Shown: positions 8,113 through 17,300 of the stretch, one piece after another
Layout of the letters: every line of letters starts with the position of its first letter
How positions within the stretch are numbered: position 1 is the stretch's first letter
Assembly (NCBI GenBank): GCA_015064625.1
Contig: SVRW01000011.1
Coordinates: 1-64,000 of the forward strand
Source: Oscillospiraceae bacterium
GTDB lineage: Bacteria > Bacillota > Clostridia > Oscillospirales > CAG-382
Length of the DNA: 64,000 bases
Direction: 5' to 3'
Position numbers and translations under genes: made by a program
The notes under the pieces: generated by a model
The model's input: only the letters and a program-made list of their open reading frames with translations
Databases searched by the model: none
What the model was told of the DNA's origin: nothing

Positions 8113-8877
8113 TTATCTCTTTTTATATACAACAAGTTCGGGATTTTTGCCGTCTTCTTCGTAAGTGCAAACGAGGAGAAATTCCATATTTGCGGCAATG
8201 CCGAAGCATCTGTTTCCGCCAAACTCGCATTCAAGTTGATTTCCTAAATACGTTGCGTTGTCATCAAGGAATTTTACTGTTTTTCCACCTGGAAGTCGGT
8301 ATTCAAGGTTGATATATCCACCCACGAGAGCATTCAGCTTTTCCACCTTTGGCATACCGTCAACGTGCAAATCGTTGAATTCTTCTATTAGCTTTTGCTT
8401 GAATTCTTCAAACTTTTCATCCCCACCTATGTATTTATACTTTTTCCAGTAATCAAGCTTTGGCAACATATCCTTCATATACTCACGTGCCTGTTCAGCA
8501 GGAAAATGCTCGCTTGCCATGTTTTTAACGCATACCTCTATTAAATCGTCCATATCGTGATACATATATTCACCATCGGCATAGCACCATTTGCAGTAAT
8601 CTTCATTGAAAAAACCGTCTGTTTCCTTGCTTATATTATCATCCTCCAAGGGCATACCGCAACATTGACAAATAAGTTGCTTTTGAGAGCCAAGCAGAGT
8701 ATTGATTGAAACGTTAAACAGCTTGGATAACAGCTTCAACGTATCGGTGTTTGGTATAGTTTTCCCATTTTCCCAACGAGAAACTGCCTGACGTGTTACA
8801 AATACTTTTTCAGCAAGTTCATCCTGAGATAAACCGTTTTTTGTTCTCAGTTCAAGTATAATATCTTTTGTTTCCAT
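8113..8877 (-). CDS. XRE-type regulator with zinc-ribbon and C-terminal sensor-like domain
   Basis: A 254-residue protein. Residues 5-60 form an XRE helix-turn-helix (LRTKNGLSQDELAEKVFVTR followed by QAVSRWENGK and a KLLSKLFNVSI helix). A zinc ribbon follows: CQCCGMPLED, then CKWCYADGEY (about residues 70-103), as in the putative-zinc-ribbon family. The last 75 residues form an uncharacterised beta-rich domain (LPGGKTVKFLDD, ECEFGGNRCFGI). It is probably a transcription factor that senses a metal or small molecule; target unknown. Start ATG follows GAGGTGATA. It lies alone with the same orientation as its neighbours. Confidence 0.85.
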   Translation of the reverse strand: METKDIILELRTKNGLSQDELAEKVFVTRQAVSRWENGKTIPNTDTLKLLSKLFNVSINTLLGSQKQLICQCCGMPLEDDNISKETDGFFNEDYCKWCYADGEYMYHDMDDLIEVCVKNMASEHFPAEQAREYMKDMLPKLDYWKKYKYIGGDEKFEEFKQKLIEEFNDLHVDGMPKVEKLNALVGGYINLEYRLPGGKTVKFLDDNATYLGNQLECEFGGNRCFGIAANMEFLLVCTYEEDGKNPELVVYKKR

Positions 8878-8960
8878 AAAATTATCACCTCAATGGTATT
8901 ATAGTTTAAATCAATGATAATTACAAGCAACTTGCTGTTGCTTTTTGAGTTACTCTCGGT

Positions 8961-9677
8961 TTATCTTTTTACCTTGAAATCAATACCTGCTTTTTTAGCC
9001 TGACTGCACAAATCCTTCGTTTGGAGTTTGTATTCTTTTCCATCCTTTATGAAATGTGTTCCGCATTGTCTGAACTCAAAAGACACGTTTTTTCTAACAC
9101 ATTGCTCTCTTACGTCAAGCGCCCATGAATAGTCAAATGGTCTTGCGTATTTGTCAGATTCTCCACCTACAACCACAAGCTCAATATTGTCAAGATACGA
9201 TTCTATGTATATTTTTTCAAGTAATGGCTGTGCAGTAATACATTTGTGCTTTATGGGCAGAGTTTGAAATATTGACAGTTTTTTATCAGCATTTTTCTGA
9301 TTTTCGATGGTGCAACATATAACAACGTTTTCATATCCGTTACCCCAATCCGTCGGAATGCAGTCATTAAACCTCTCAATTCGCTTTGTGAGAAACAGAA
9401 ACGTGCAGTCTTGACGCTCTTTTATCATAGACCAACATTCTTTACGCCATTCGTCCGCATCTTCAATCAAAAAGTCTGTGGAAAAGCATAGATATACTAT
9501 ACCCGATTTCATTTTGTAATTTCCATTTTTCAATTTTTCAATAGGTTTGTAAAAATCTTTCGTCTTGACGATTTCGCTCGTGTTGATTCCTCGTTTGGCA
9601 TCGCCTTTGTGTATATAGCAAAGCAAACAACCGTCACTACACTTTCTGCAACCTCGCCATGGATTCCACATAGCCAT
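8961..9677 (-). CDS. DUF5131 (phage Gp37/Gp68-like) protein
   Basis: A 238-residue protein with the family's N-terminal NPWRGCRKCSDGCLLCYI segment, whose closely spaced cysteines suggest a radical SAM-like Fe-S site. TKRIERF and VVGGESDKYARPFDYSWALD follow, and a C-terminal FEFRQCGTHF segment. The family occurs in phages and bacterial genomes and its reaction is unknown. Start ATG with GGGAGAA upstream; an extended -10 (TG-G-TATAAT, minus strand, -10 at 9710-9715) lies about 35 bases before the start. The gap to the next gene (9678-10027) otherwise holds only the amylase promoter. Confidence 0.8.
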   Translation of the reverse strand: MAMWNPWRGCRKCSDGCLLCYIHKGDAKRGINTSEIVKTKDFYKPIEKLKNGNYKMKSGIVYLCFSTDFLIEDADEWRKECWSMIKERQDCTFLFLTKRIERFNDCIPTDWGNGYENVVICCTIENQKNADKKLSIFQTLPIKHKCITAQPLLEKIYIESYLDNIELVVVGGESDKYARPFDYSWALDVREQCVRKNVSFEFRQCGTHFIKDGKEYKLQTKDLCSQAKKAGIDFKVKR

Positions 9678-9945
9678 TATATTTCTCCCAAAAGTTGTTT
9701 TCTTTAAGTATTATACCATACAGAAACAGAAAATACAATAATTTTCAGAGCGAAAAACAATTCGATTATTCTTTCAATATTTGCTTGATACCTACAGAAA
9801 GCACACACTGTAAAGGTCAATATTTTTGAAGAAATTACATTTCTATTCTCGGATAAATGAAAAGTTTCAATTTCAAGCTTTATTCAATCTAAAGCTCGGA
9901 TAATCCGACGCCCGAATATTTTTTACATAATTTACATATTTTCTA

Positions 9946-9974
9946 TTGAAAAAACACAATGTTTATGTTAAAAT
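9946..9974 (+). promoter_or_regulatory. sigma-A type promoter of the first amylase gene
   Basis: TTGAAA (9946-9951), 17-base spacer, TAAAAT (9969-9974). The spacer end and -10 (TTTATGTTAAAAT) closely resemble the promoter of the second amylase (TTTATGGTAAAAT at 14263-14275), showing that the two upstream regions are related. Confidence 0.65.
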
Positions 9975-10027
9975 AACAAAAAAGCTGTTTGTTTTTTGAC
10001 GGCAAAAATTATAAAGGAGTAAAATTT

Positions 10028-13000
10028 ATGAAAAAGCTACTTTCTGTATTGCTTGCGTTTTGTATGCTTTTCTCCGTTGTCATTATCAGCGATGAACACC
10101 ATTGTACTCACGTTGATACTGCATACGGACTCGTGGACAACGTACAGGACGGGCAGATTCTCCAGTGCTGGAACTGGTCTTTCGAAAACATGAGAAAGAA
10201 CATGGCGTTGATTGCCTCACAGGGCTTCTCCGCAGTTCAAACCTCCCCTATCCAGGGAAGCAAAGAATCCACCAAGGAATACTATTCCACAATGCAAAAC
10301 AGCTGGTGGGTATATTATCAGCCTATCAATTTCAACATTGAAACAAACTCATACAATGCTTTGGGCACTTCTGCTGAATTCAAGACAATGTGTGACGAAG
10401 CAGAAAAATACGGTATCAAGGTTATCGTTGACGCTGTTCTTAACCATACGGCAAACCAGAACCAAGGCAACACCATATCCAACCTTGTTCCTGACGATTT
10501 AAAATACGATTCTTCCTGCTGGCATGACATAACGAAAGACAGCTGGTATGAAAGCCGTTGGGATATTACACAATTTTGTATGGGTGGTATTCCTGACCTT
10601 AACACAGGAAACGCAAAGGTTCAGCAATATGCAATAAGTTTCCTTAAAGAATGTATAGATGCTGGTGCAGACGGTTTCCGTTTTGACGGTGCAAAGCATA
10701 TTGAAGTTCCAACAGACTTCGATTACGCAAGTGATTTCTGGCCCAACGTACTCAATGCAACAACTGAATACGCCAAGTCAACAAAGGGCTTCACACCTTA
10801 TTACTACGGTGAAATTCTTGACGGCCCTTCAGGAAGCAATGACCGTTCAAATGCACAGATGACACTCAACACCTATATGTCCTTAATGAGTGTTACTCAA
10901 AGTACAGTTTCCGCCGATATCCTTAATGGTGTTGTTTACAACAACGCTGGTGCTGCAGCAAAAAGTGACTTTTACTTCAGCGACGGCTCTTGCTCTCTTG
11001 GCGATAAAACAGTTCTCTGGAACGAATCCCACGATACCTATATACATGGCGGTACAGGCGGGTACTCAACAGTTCAGATGAACAAAACGTGGGCTCTTGT
11101 AGGCTCAAGAAACCAAGCTGCAGGTATGTACATGGCACGTCCCGCTTCCAATCAGGATAAGCTTGGAACAGCAGGTATTACAGCTTGGGCAAATCCCGAA
11201 GTTAAAGCAGTTAACCAATTCAAAAACAAATTCGTTGGTCAAAGCGAATATCTTTCCGTAAGCGGTTCTATAGCCATTAACGAAAGAGGCACTTCAGGTG
11301 CTATTCTCGTTAACTGTGGCGGCACAAATGCCTCTGTAAACGTTAAAGCAAATATGCTTTCAAACGGTACATATATAGATGCTATAACAGGAAATACCTT
11401 TAAAGTTTCTAACGGTTATATTTCAGGAAACATCGGCTCTACAGGTATTGCCGTTATTACTCGTGAAGGCGATGCGCTTCCTTCCACTCCTTCCCTTCCT
11501 ACAGGCGAAGCAACAATTTACTTTGACAATTCTTCTTATAACTGGTCCTCTGTATACGCTTACGTATATAACGATGCTACTGAAAACTCCGCATGGCCAG
11601 GCGTTAAAATGAGCTATGATTCAGCAAGTGGTTATTACAAGCTTCACCTTGACGGAACACTTGCATACGGAAAGGTTATCTTTGCAGAAAGCAGTACTGC
11701 TTCAACTAACAGATATCCTTCAGATGGTGTTGAAGGGCTTGATATTGGCGGAAAAGATATGCTTTTCTCTAAAAATCACACCTGGACAGAATACGTTCCA
11801 ACTGAAGAACCTTCTGAAGAACCATCCGAAGAACCCGCACTTCCTACAGGAACAGCTACCATCTACTTTGATGATTCTTCTTACAAATGGTCAACTATCT
11901 ACGCATACGTATACGTTGATTCAACCGAAAATGCAGCATGGCCTGGCGTTCTTATGACTTATGACGAATCAACAGGATACTACAAAATGGATCTGGATGG
12001 CGTTCTTGCATACGGTAAGGTTATCTTTACCAAAAGCAAATATGCAACTACTAACAGATACCCTGCAGATGGCGTTGAAGGTCTTGACATTGGTGGAAAA
12101 GATATGCTTTTCTCCGAAAATCATACTTGGGCAAAATACGTTCCTTCCGAAAATTCCTCCGAAGAACCTTCTTCCGAGGTTAATACCGATGGAACTGAAT
12201 ATGTAATCAACACCAAAACAAAGAAGGTTCACCTTCCTTCTTGCAGATATGCAACGAGTGCCAACACAGAGTCTTATTACGGTGACCTTCAAACACTTTT
12301 AGATCAGGGTTACGCTCTTTGCAACACTTGTAAGCCTGACCAAGCGGAAGAATCATCTGAAATTCCTTCCGAAGAACCTTCCTCTGAAGTTAACACCGAT
12401 GGAACTGAATATGTAATCAACAGAAGCACAAAGAAGATTCACCTTCCTTCTTGCAGATATGCAACGAGTGCTAACACAGAGTCTTATTACGGTGATCTTC
12501 AAACACTTTTAGACCAGGGTTACGCTCTTTGTAACACTTGTAAGCCTGACCAAGCGGGAGACTCCTCCGAAGCTCCAAGCGAAGAACCTTCTTCCGAAGA
12601 ACCATCTTCCGAGGTTAACACTGACGGAACTGAATACGTAATCAACACAAAGACAAAAAAGGTTCACCTTCCTTCTTGCAGATATGCAACGAGTGCCAAC
12701 ACAGAGTCTTATTACGGTGATCTTCAAACACTTTTAGACCAGGGTTACGCTCTTTGCAACACATGCAAGCCTGATCAAGCAGGAGACTCCTCCGAAGCTC
12801 CAAGTGAAGAACCTTCAAGCGAATCCCCCGCACTTCCTACAGGAACAGCTACCATCTACTTTGATGATTCTTCTTACAAATGGTCAACTATCTACGCATA
12901 CGTATATGTTGATTCAACCGAAAATGCAGCATGGCCTGGCGTTCTTATGACTTATGACGAATCAACAGGATACTACAAAATGGATCTGGATGGCGTTCTT

Positions 13001-14017
13001 GCATACGGTAAGGTTATCTTTACCAAAAGCAAATATGCAACGACTAACAGATACCCTGCAGATGGCGTTGAAGGTCTTGACATTGGCGGAAAAGATATGC
13101 TTTTCTCCGAAAATCATACTTGGGCAAAATACGTTCCTTCCGAAAATTCCTCCGAAGAACCTTCTTCCGAGGTTAATACCGATGGAACTGAATATGTAAT
13201 CAACACAAAGACAAAGAAGATTCACCTTCCTTCTTGCAGATATGCAACGAGTGCAAATACAGAGTCTTATTACGGTGATCTTCAAGCACTTTTAGATCAG
13301 GGTTACGCCCTTTGCAACACTTGTAAGCCTGCACAATCAGGAGACTCCTCCGAAACTCCAAGTGAAGATCCTTCCGAAGGAGTAACTCCCGACGGCACCG
13401 AATTCACACTTAACACAAAGACGAAGAAGATCCACCTTTCTACATGCAGATATGCAAAAAGCACTTCTTCCAATATAACGAAATACTACGGTGCAACTAA
13501 AACACTCATAGAACAGGGTTACACTCTTTGCGCAAAGTGCAAGCCTGAGCAAACAGAAGAATCTTCCACACCACCTTCTGATAGCACTTCCGAAAATCCT
13601 TTGATTCCTACAAATTCCAAATATTATGTCGAAGGAAAATTGCTTTTCGGAGTAAGCGAAAAAACGACCGCTTCCACACTTCTTTCAGCATTTGCATCCA
13701 ACGAATTGTCTGTATACGATAGCAACGGAAACGCAGTATCTGGTGATGACATCGTTGGAACAGGATATTGTATCCGCTATATTAAAGACGGAAAAATTGT
13801 GGATTACCTTGAAATAATAATAAAAGGCGATATTGACGGTAACGGTGTAGTTGACTCAACTGACTATTTGAGGGTAAAACAAGAATGGTTGAACAGAATT
13901 ATTTCATCAGACGTATACGAAATCGCCGCAGACATTGATAACAACGGTGTAATAGATTCAACCGACTATCTGAGAATCAAATCTCATTTCTCCGGCACTT
14001 ACGACTTATACGCATAA
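10028..14017 (+). CDS. secreted alpha-amylase, GH13, with 3 CBM26, 5 His/Cys modules and a dockerin
   Basis: 1329 residues. The ATG at 10028 follows AAAGGAG and opens a signal peptide (residues 1 to about 35). The GH13 catalytic domain (about 36-485) shows the four conserved regions: DAVLNHT, GFRFDGAKH (nucleophile Asp220), YYGEILDG (acid/base Glu262) and LWNESHD (Asp336). Then come CBM26-like starch modules (about 490-590, 604-705, 935-1037; each ATIYFD...YAYVY...WPG...GLDIGGKDMLFS). Five 55-residue modules with H-x3-C and C-x2-C follow (about 717-775, 787-845, 864-925, 1049-1105, 1119-1178), joined by Ser/Glu/Pro linkers. A small beta domain (about 1194-1265) precedes a type I dockerin with two Ca-binding repeats (DIDGNGVVDSTDYL, DIDNNGVIDSTDYL). 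It should hydrolyse starch outside the cell and dock to a cohesin scaffold or the cell surface. No cohesin gene is in this window. Confidence 0.95.
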   Translation: MKKLLSVLLAFCMLFSVVIISDEHHCTHVDTAYGLVDNVQDGQILQCWNWSFENMRKNMALIASQGFSAVQTSPIQGSKESTKEYYSTMQNSWWVYYQPINFNIETNSYNALGTSAEFKTMCDEAEKYGIKVIVDAVLNHTANQNQGNTISNLVPDDLKYDSSCWHDITKDSWYESRWDITQFCMGGIPDLNTGNAKVQQYAISFLKECIDAGADGFRFDGAKHIEVPTDFDYASDFWPNVLNATTEYAKSTKGFTPYYYGEILDGPSGSNDRSNAQMTLNTYMSLMSVTQSTVSADILNGVVYNNAGAAAKSDFYFSDGSCSLGDKTVLWNESHDTYIHGGTGGYSTVQMNKTWALVGSRNQAAGMYMARPASNQDKLGTAGITAWANPEVKAVNQFKNKFVGQSEYLSVSGSIAINERGTSGAILVNCGGTNASVNVKANMLSNGTYIDAITGNTFKVSNGYISGNIGSTGIAVITREGDALPSTPSLPTGEATIYFDNSSYNWSSVYAYVYNDATENSAWPGVKMSYDSASGYYKLHLDGTLAYGKVIFAESSTASTNRYPSDGVEGLDIGGKDMLFSKNHTWTEYVPTEEPSEEPSEEPALPTGTATIYFDDSSYKWSTIYAYVYVDSTENAAWPGVLMTYDESTGYYKMDLDGVLAYGKVIFTKSKYATTNRYPADGVEGLDIGGKDMLFSENHTWAKYVPSENSSEEPSSEVNTDGTEYVINTKTKKVHLPSCRYATSANTESYYGDLQTLLDQGYALCNTCKPDQAEESSEIPSEEPSSEVNTDGTEYVINRSTKKIHLPSCRYATSANTESYYGDLQTLLDQGYALCNTCKPDQAGDSSEAPSEEPSSEEPSSEVNTDGTEYVINTKTKKVHLPSCRYATSANTESYYGDLQTLLDQGYALCNTCKPDQAGDSSEAPSEEPSSESPALPTGTATIYFDDSSYKWSTIYAYVYVDSTENAAWPGVLMTYDESTGYYKMDLDGVLAYGKVIFTKSKYATTNRYPADGVEGLDIGGKDMLFSENHTWAKYVPSENSSEEPSSEVNTDGTEYVINTKTKKIHLPSCRYATSANTESYYGDLQALLDQGYALCNTCKPAQSGDSSETPSEDPSEGVTPDGTEFTLNTKTKKIHLSTCRYAKSTSSNITKYYGATKTLIEQGYTLCAKCKPEQTEESSTPPSDSTSENPLIPTNSKYYVEGKLLFGVSEKTTASTLLSAFASNELSVYDSNGNAVSGDDIVGTGYCIRYIKDGKIVDYLEIIIKGDIDGNGVVDSTDYLRVKQEWLNRIISSDVYEIAADIDNNGVIDSTDYLRIKSHFSGTYDLYA
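11495..13565 (+). repeat. intragenic repeat array of CBM26 and His/Cys modules
   Basis: Within the first amylase gene, the CBM26 copies at about 11840-12150 and 12832-13143 are almost identical at the DNA level. The His/Cys modules at about 12180-12345, 12390-12550, 12620-12780 and 13175-13330 are also near-identical, while the fifth (13385-13550) is divergent. The unit CBM26 plus linker plus His/Cys module was evidently duplicated as a block. Confidence 0.85.
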
Positions 14018-14129
14018 TATCCGTTTCTCATTTGTTTTGATTATTTCATAGAAGATTCGCTTCATGTCAAAAGCTTTATTAAAGCAAAATCATCTCTGAA
14101 TAATAATCAAACATGAATATTTAAAAGGT

Positions 14130-14168
14130 ATCACCTCCGACGTAAAACACGTTGGAGGTGATTTATTT
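14130..14168 (+). terminator. intrinsic terminator after the first amylase gene
   Basis: Stem ATCACCTCC / GGAGGTGAT around a 15-base loop, followed by TTATTTAT, 113 bases after the stop codon. The remainder of the 310-base gap before the next amylase holds only that gene's promoter. Confidence 0.65.
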
Positions 14169-14246
14169 ATATATCACGATTATGTTTTTTCACTAAAAAA
14201 GCTTTTTTTAAAACACAAAAATATTTTCAAAAATTCAAAATAAGTA

Positions 14247-14275
14247 TTGATTAAATAATTTGTTTATGGTAAAAT
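14247..14275 (+). promoter_or_regulatory. sigma-A type promoter of the second amylase gene
   Basis: TTGATT (14247-14252), 17-base spacer, TAAAAT (14270-14275). The arrangement and the bases around the -10 match the promoter of the paralogous upstream gene. Confidence 0.65.
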
Positions 14276-14327
14276 GAATAAAAACTGTTTAATTTAAACA
14301 AAAGCTACCATGTAAAGGAGTTACAAC

Positions 14328-17300
14328 ATGAAAAAACTGCTTTCCGTTTTACTTGCATTTTGTATGCTTGTATCGGCATTTTACGTAGTTGTTGAACCCA
14401 GCTCAACTGAAGTTTTTGCAGTCTCAGGACTCGTAGAAAACGTTCAGGACGGTCAGATTCTTCAATGCTTCAACTGGTCATTTGTGAACATGAAAAACAA
14501 TATGGCAAAAATTGCCGAACAGGGTTTTTCTGCTGTTCAGACATCTCCTATCCAAGGAACAAAGGAATCAACAAAAGAAAGCTATTCCTCAGTTACAAAC
14601 AGCTGGTGGGTATATTATCAGCCTATCAATTTCAGCATTGAAACAAACTCATACAATGCCCTTGGTACATCAAAGGAATTCAAGGAAATGTGTGACGAAG
14701 CCGAAAAATACGGTATCAAGGTTATCGTTGACGCTGTTCTCAACCATACAGCTAACCAAAACCAAGGCAACACCATATCTAACCTTGTTCCCGACGATTT
14801 GAAAAACGATTCTTCATGCTGGCATGATATAACGAAAGACAGCTGGTATGAAAGCCGCTGGGATATTACTCAATTTTGTATGGGCGGTATTCCTGACCTT
14901 AACACAAGCAACGCAAAGGTTCAGCAATATGCAATAAGTTTCCTCAAAGAATGTATAGATGCTGGTGCAGACGGTTTCCGTTTTGACGGTGCAAAGCATA
15001 TTGAAGTTCCAACAGACTTCGATTACGCAAGTGATTTCTGGTCAAACGTACTCAATGCAACAACTGAATACGCCAAGTCAACAAAGGGCTTCACACCTTA
15101 TTACTACGGTGAAATTCTTGACGGTCCTTCAGGAAGCAACGACCGTGAAAATGCTCAGACAGCACTTAACTCTTACATGACATATATGAGTGTCACTCAA
15201 AGCACAGTTTCCGCTGATATCCGTAACGGTGTTGTTTACAACAACGCAGGTGCGGCTGCAAAGAGCGACTTTTACTTCAGTGACGGCTCTTGCTCCATCG
15301 GTTCAAAGACAGTTCTCTGGAACGAATCTCACGATAACTTCATGCATGGCGGAACAGGTGGTCTTTCAACGAATCAGATTAACAAGGTATGGGCTCTTAC
15401 AGGCTCCAGAAATGAAGCTGCTGGTATGTATCTTGCCCGTCCACAATCCACATCAGACGCTCTTGGTACTGCAGGGTTAACAGGATGGACGAACTCTGAA
15501 GTAAGAGCTATTAACCTTTTCAAAAACAAATTTGTTGGTCAAAGCGAGTACCTTTCATCAAGCGGCTCTATTGCTATGAACGAAAGAGGAACGTCAGGTG
15601 CAGTTCTCGTTAACTGTAGCGGTACGAATACCTCTGTAAACGTTAAGGCAAATATGCTTTCAAACGGTACATATATAGATGCTATAACCGGAAATACCTT
15701 CACCGTTTCCAACGGTTATATTTCAGGAAACATCGGTTCTACAGGTATTGCCGTTATTACTCGTGAAGGCGATGCGCTTCCTTCCACTCCTTCCCTACCC
15801 ACTGGCGAAGCAACAATTTACTTTGACAATTCTTCTTATAACTGGTCCTCTGTATACGCTTACGTATACAACGATGCCACTGAAAACTCCGCATGGCCTG
15901 GCGTAAAAATGAGCTATGATTCAGCAAGCGGTTATTACAAGCTTAACCTTGACGGAACACTTGCATACGGTAAGGTTATATTCACAGAAAGCAGTACTGC
16001 CTCAACTAACAGATATCCTGCAGATGGTGTTGAAGGTCTTGATATCGGCGGAAAAGATATGCTTTTCTCTAAAAATCACACCTGGACAAAATACGCTCCT
16101 TCCCTTCCTACAGGGGAAGCTACAATATACTTTGACAATTCTTCTTATAACTGGTCCTCTGTATACGCTTACGTATATAACGATGCTACTGAAAACTCCG
16201 CATGGCCTGGCGTAAAAATGAGCTATGATTCAGCAAGCGGTTATTACAAGCTTAACCTTGACGGAACACTTGCATACGGTAAAGTTATCTTTACAGAAAG
16301 CAGTTCTGCTACCACTAACAGATATCCTGCAGATGGCGTTGAAGGTCTTGATATCGGCGGAAAAGATATGCTTTTCTCCAAAAATTATATTTGGGCAGAA
16401 TACGTTCCTTCCGAGCCTGACAGTTCCGAAGAACCTTCTTCCGAAATTCCAAGCGAAGAACCTTCTTCTGAAGAACCCTCCTCCGAGGTTCCAAGTGAAG
16501 ATCCTTCTGAAGAACCATCCGAAGAACCTTCCGAAGATCCCATACTTCCTACAGGGGAAGCAACAATCTACTTCGATAATTCTTCTTACAACTGGTCAAG
16601 GGTTTACGCATACGTATACGTTGATTCGACCGAAAACGCAGCGTGGCCTGGCGTCCTTATGACTTACGACGAATCAACAGGATACTACAAAATGGATCTT
16701 GAAGGCGTTCTTGCATATGGTAAGGTTATCTTTACAGAAAGTTCGTACGCATATACTAACAGATATCCTGCAAGCGGTGTTGAAGGTCTTGATATTGGCG
16801 GAAAGGATATGTTGTTCTCTGCTGGCTACACATGGGAAGAATACATTCCTTCCGAAGAACCCGTACTTCCCTCTGGAACAGCTACCATCTACTTTGATGA
16901 TTCTTCTTACAAATGGTCAACTATCTACGCATACGTATACGTTGATTCAACCGAAAACGCAGCGTGGCCTGGCGTCCTTATGACTTACGACGAATCAACA
17001 GGATACTACAAAATGGATCTTGAAGGCGTTCTTGCATACGGTAAGGTTATCTTTACCAAAAGCAAATATGCAACGACTAACAGATACCCTGCAAGCGGTG
17101 TTGAAGGTCTTGATATTGGCGGAAAGGATATGTTGTTCTCTGCTGGCTACACATGGGAAGAATACATTCCTTCCGAAGAACCCGTACTTCCTTCCGGAAC
17201 AGCTACCATCTACTTTGATGATTCTTCTTACAAATGGTCAACTATCTACGCATACGTATACGTTGATTCAACCGAAAACGCAGCGTGGCCTGGCGTCCTT

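Noticed and set aside
11969..13285. Repeated minus-strand frames opposite the first amylase
   Set aside because: They recur only because the sense-strand modules are repeated; no start signals.
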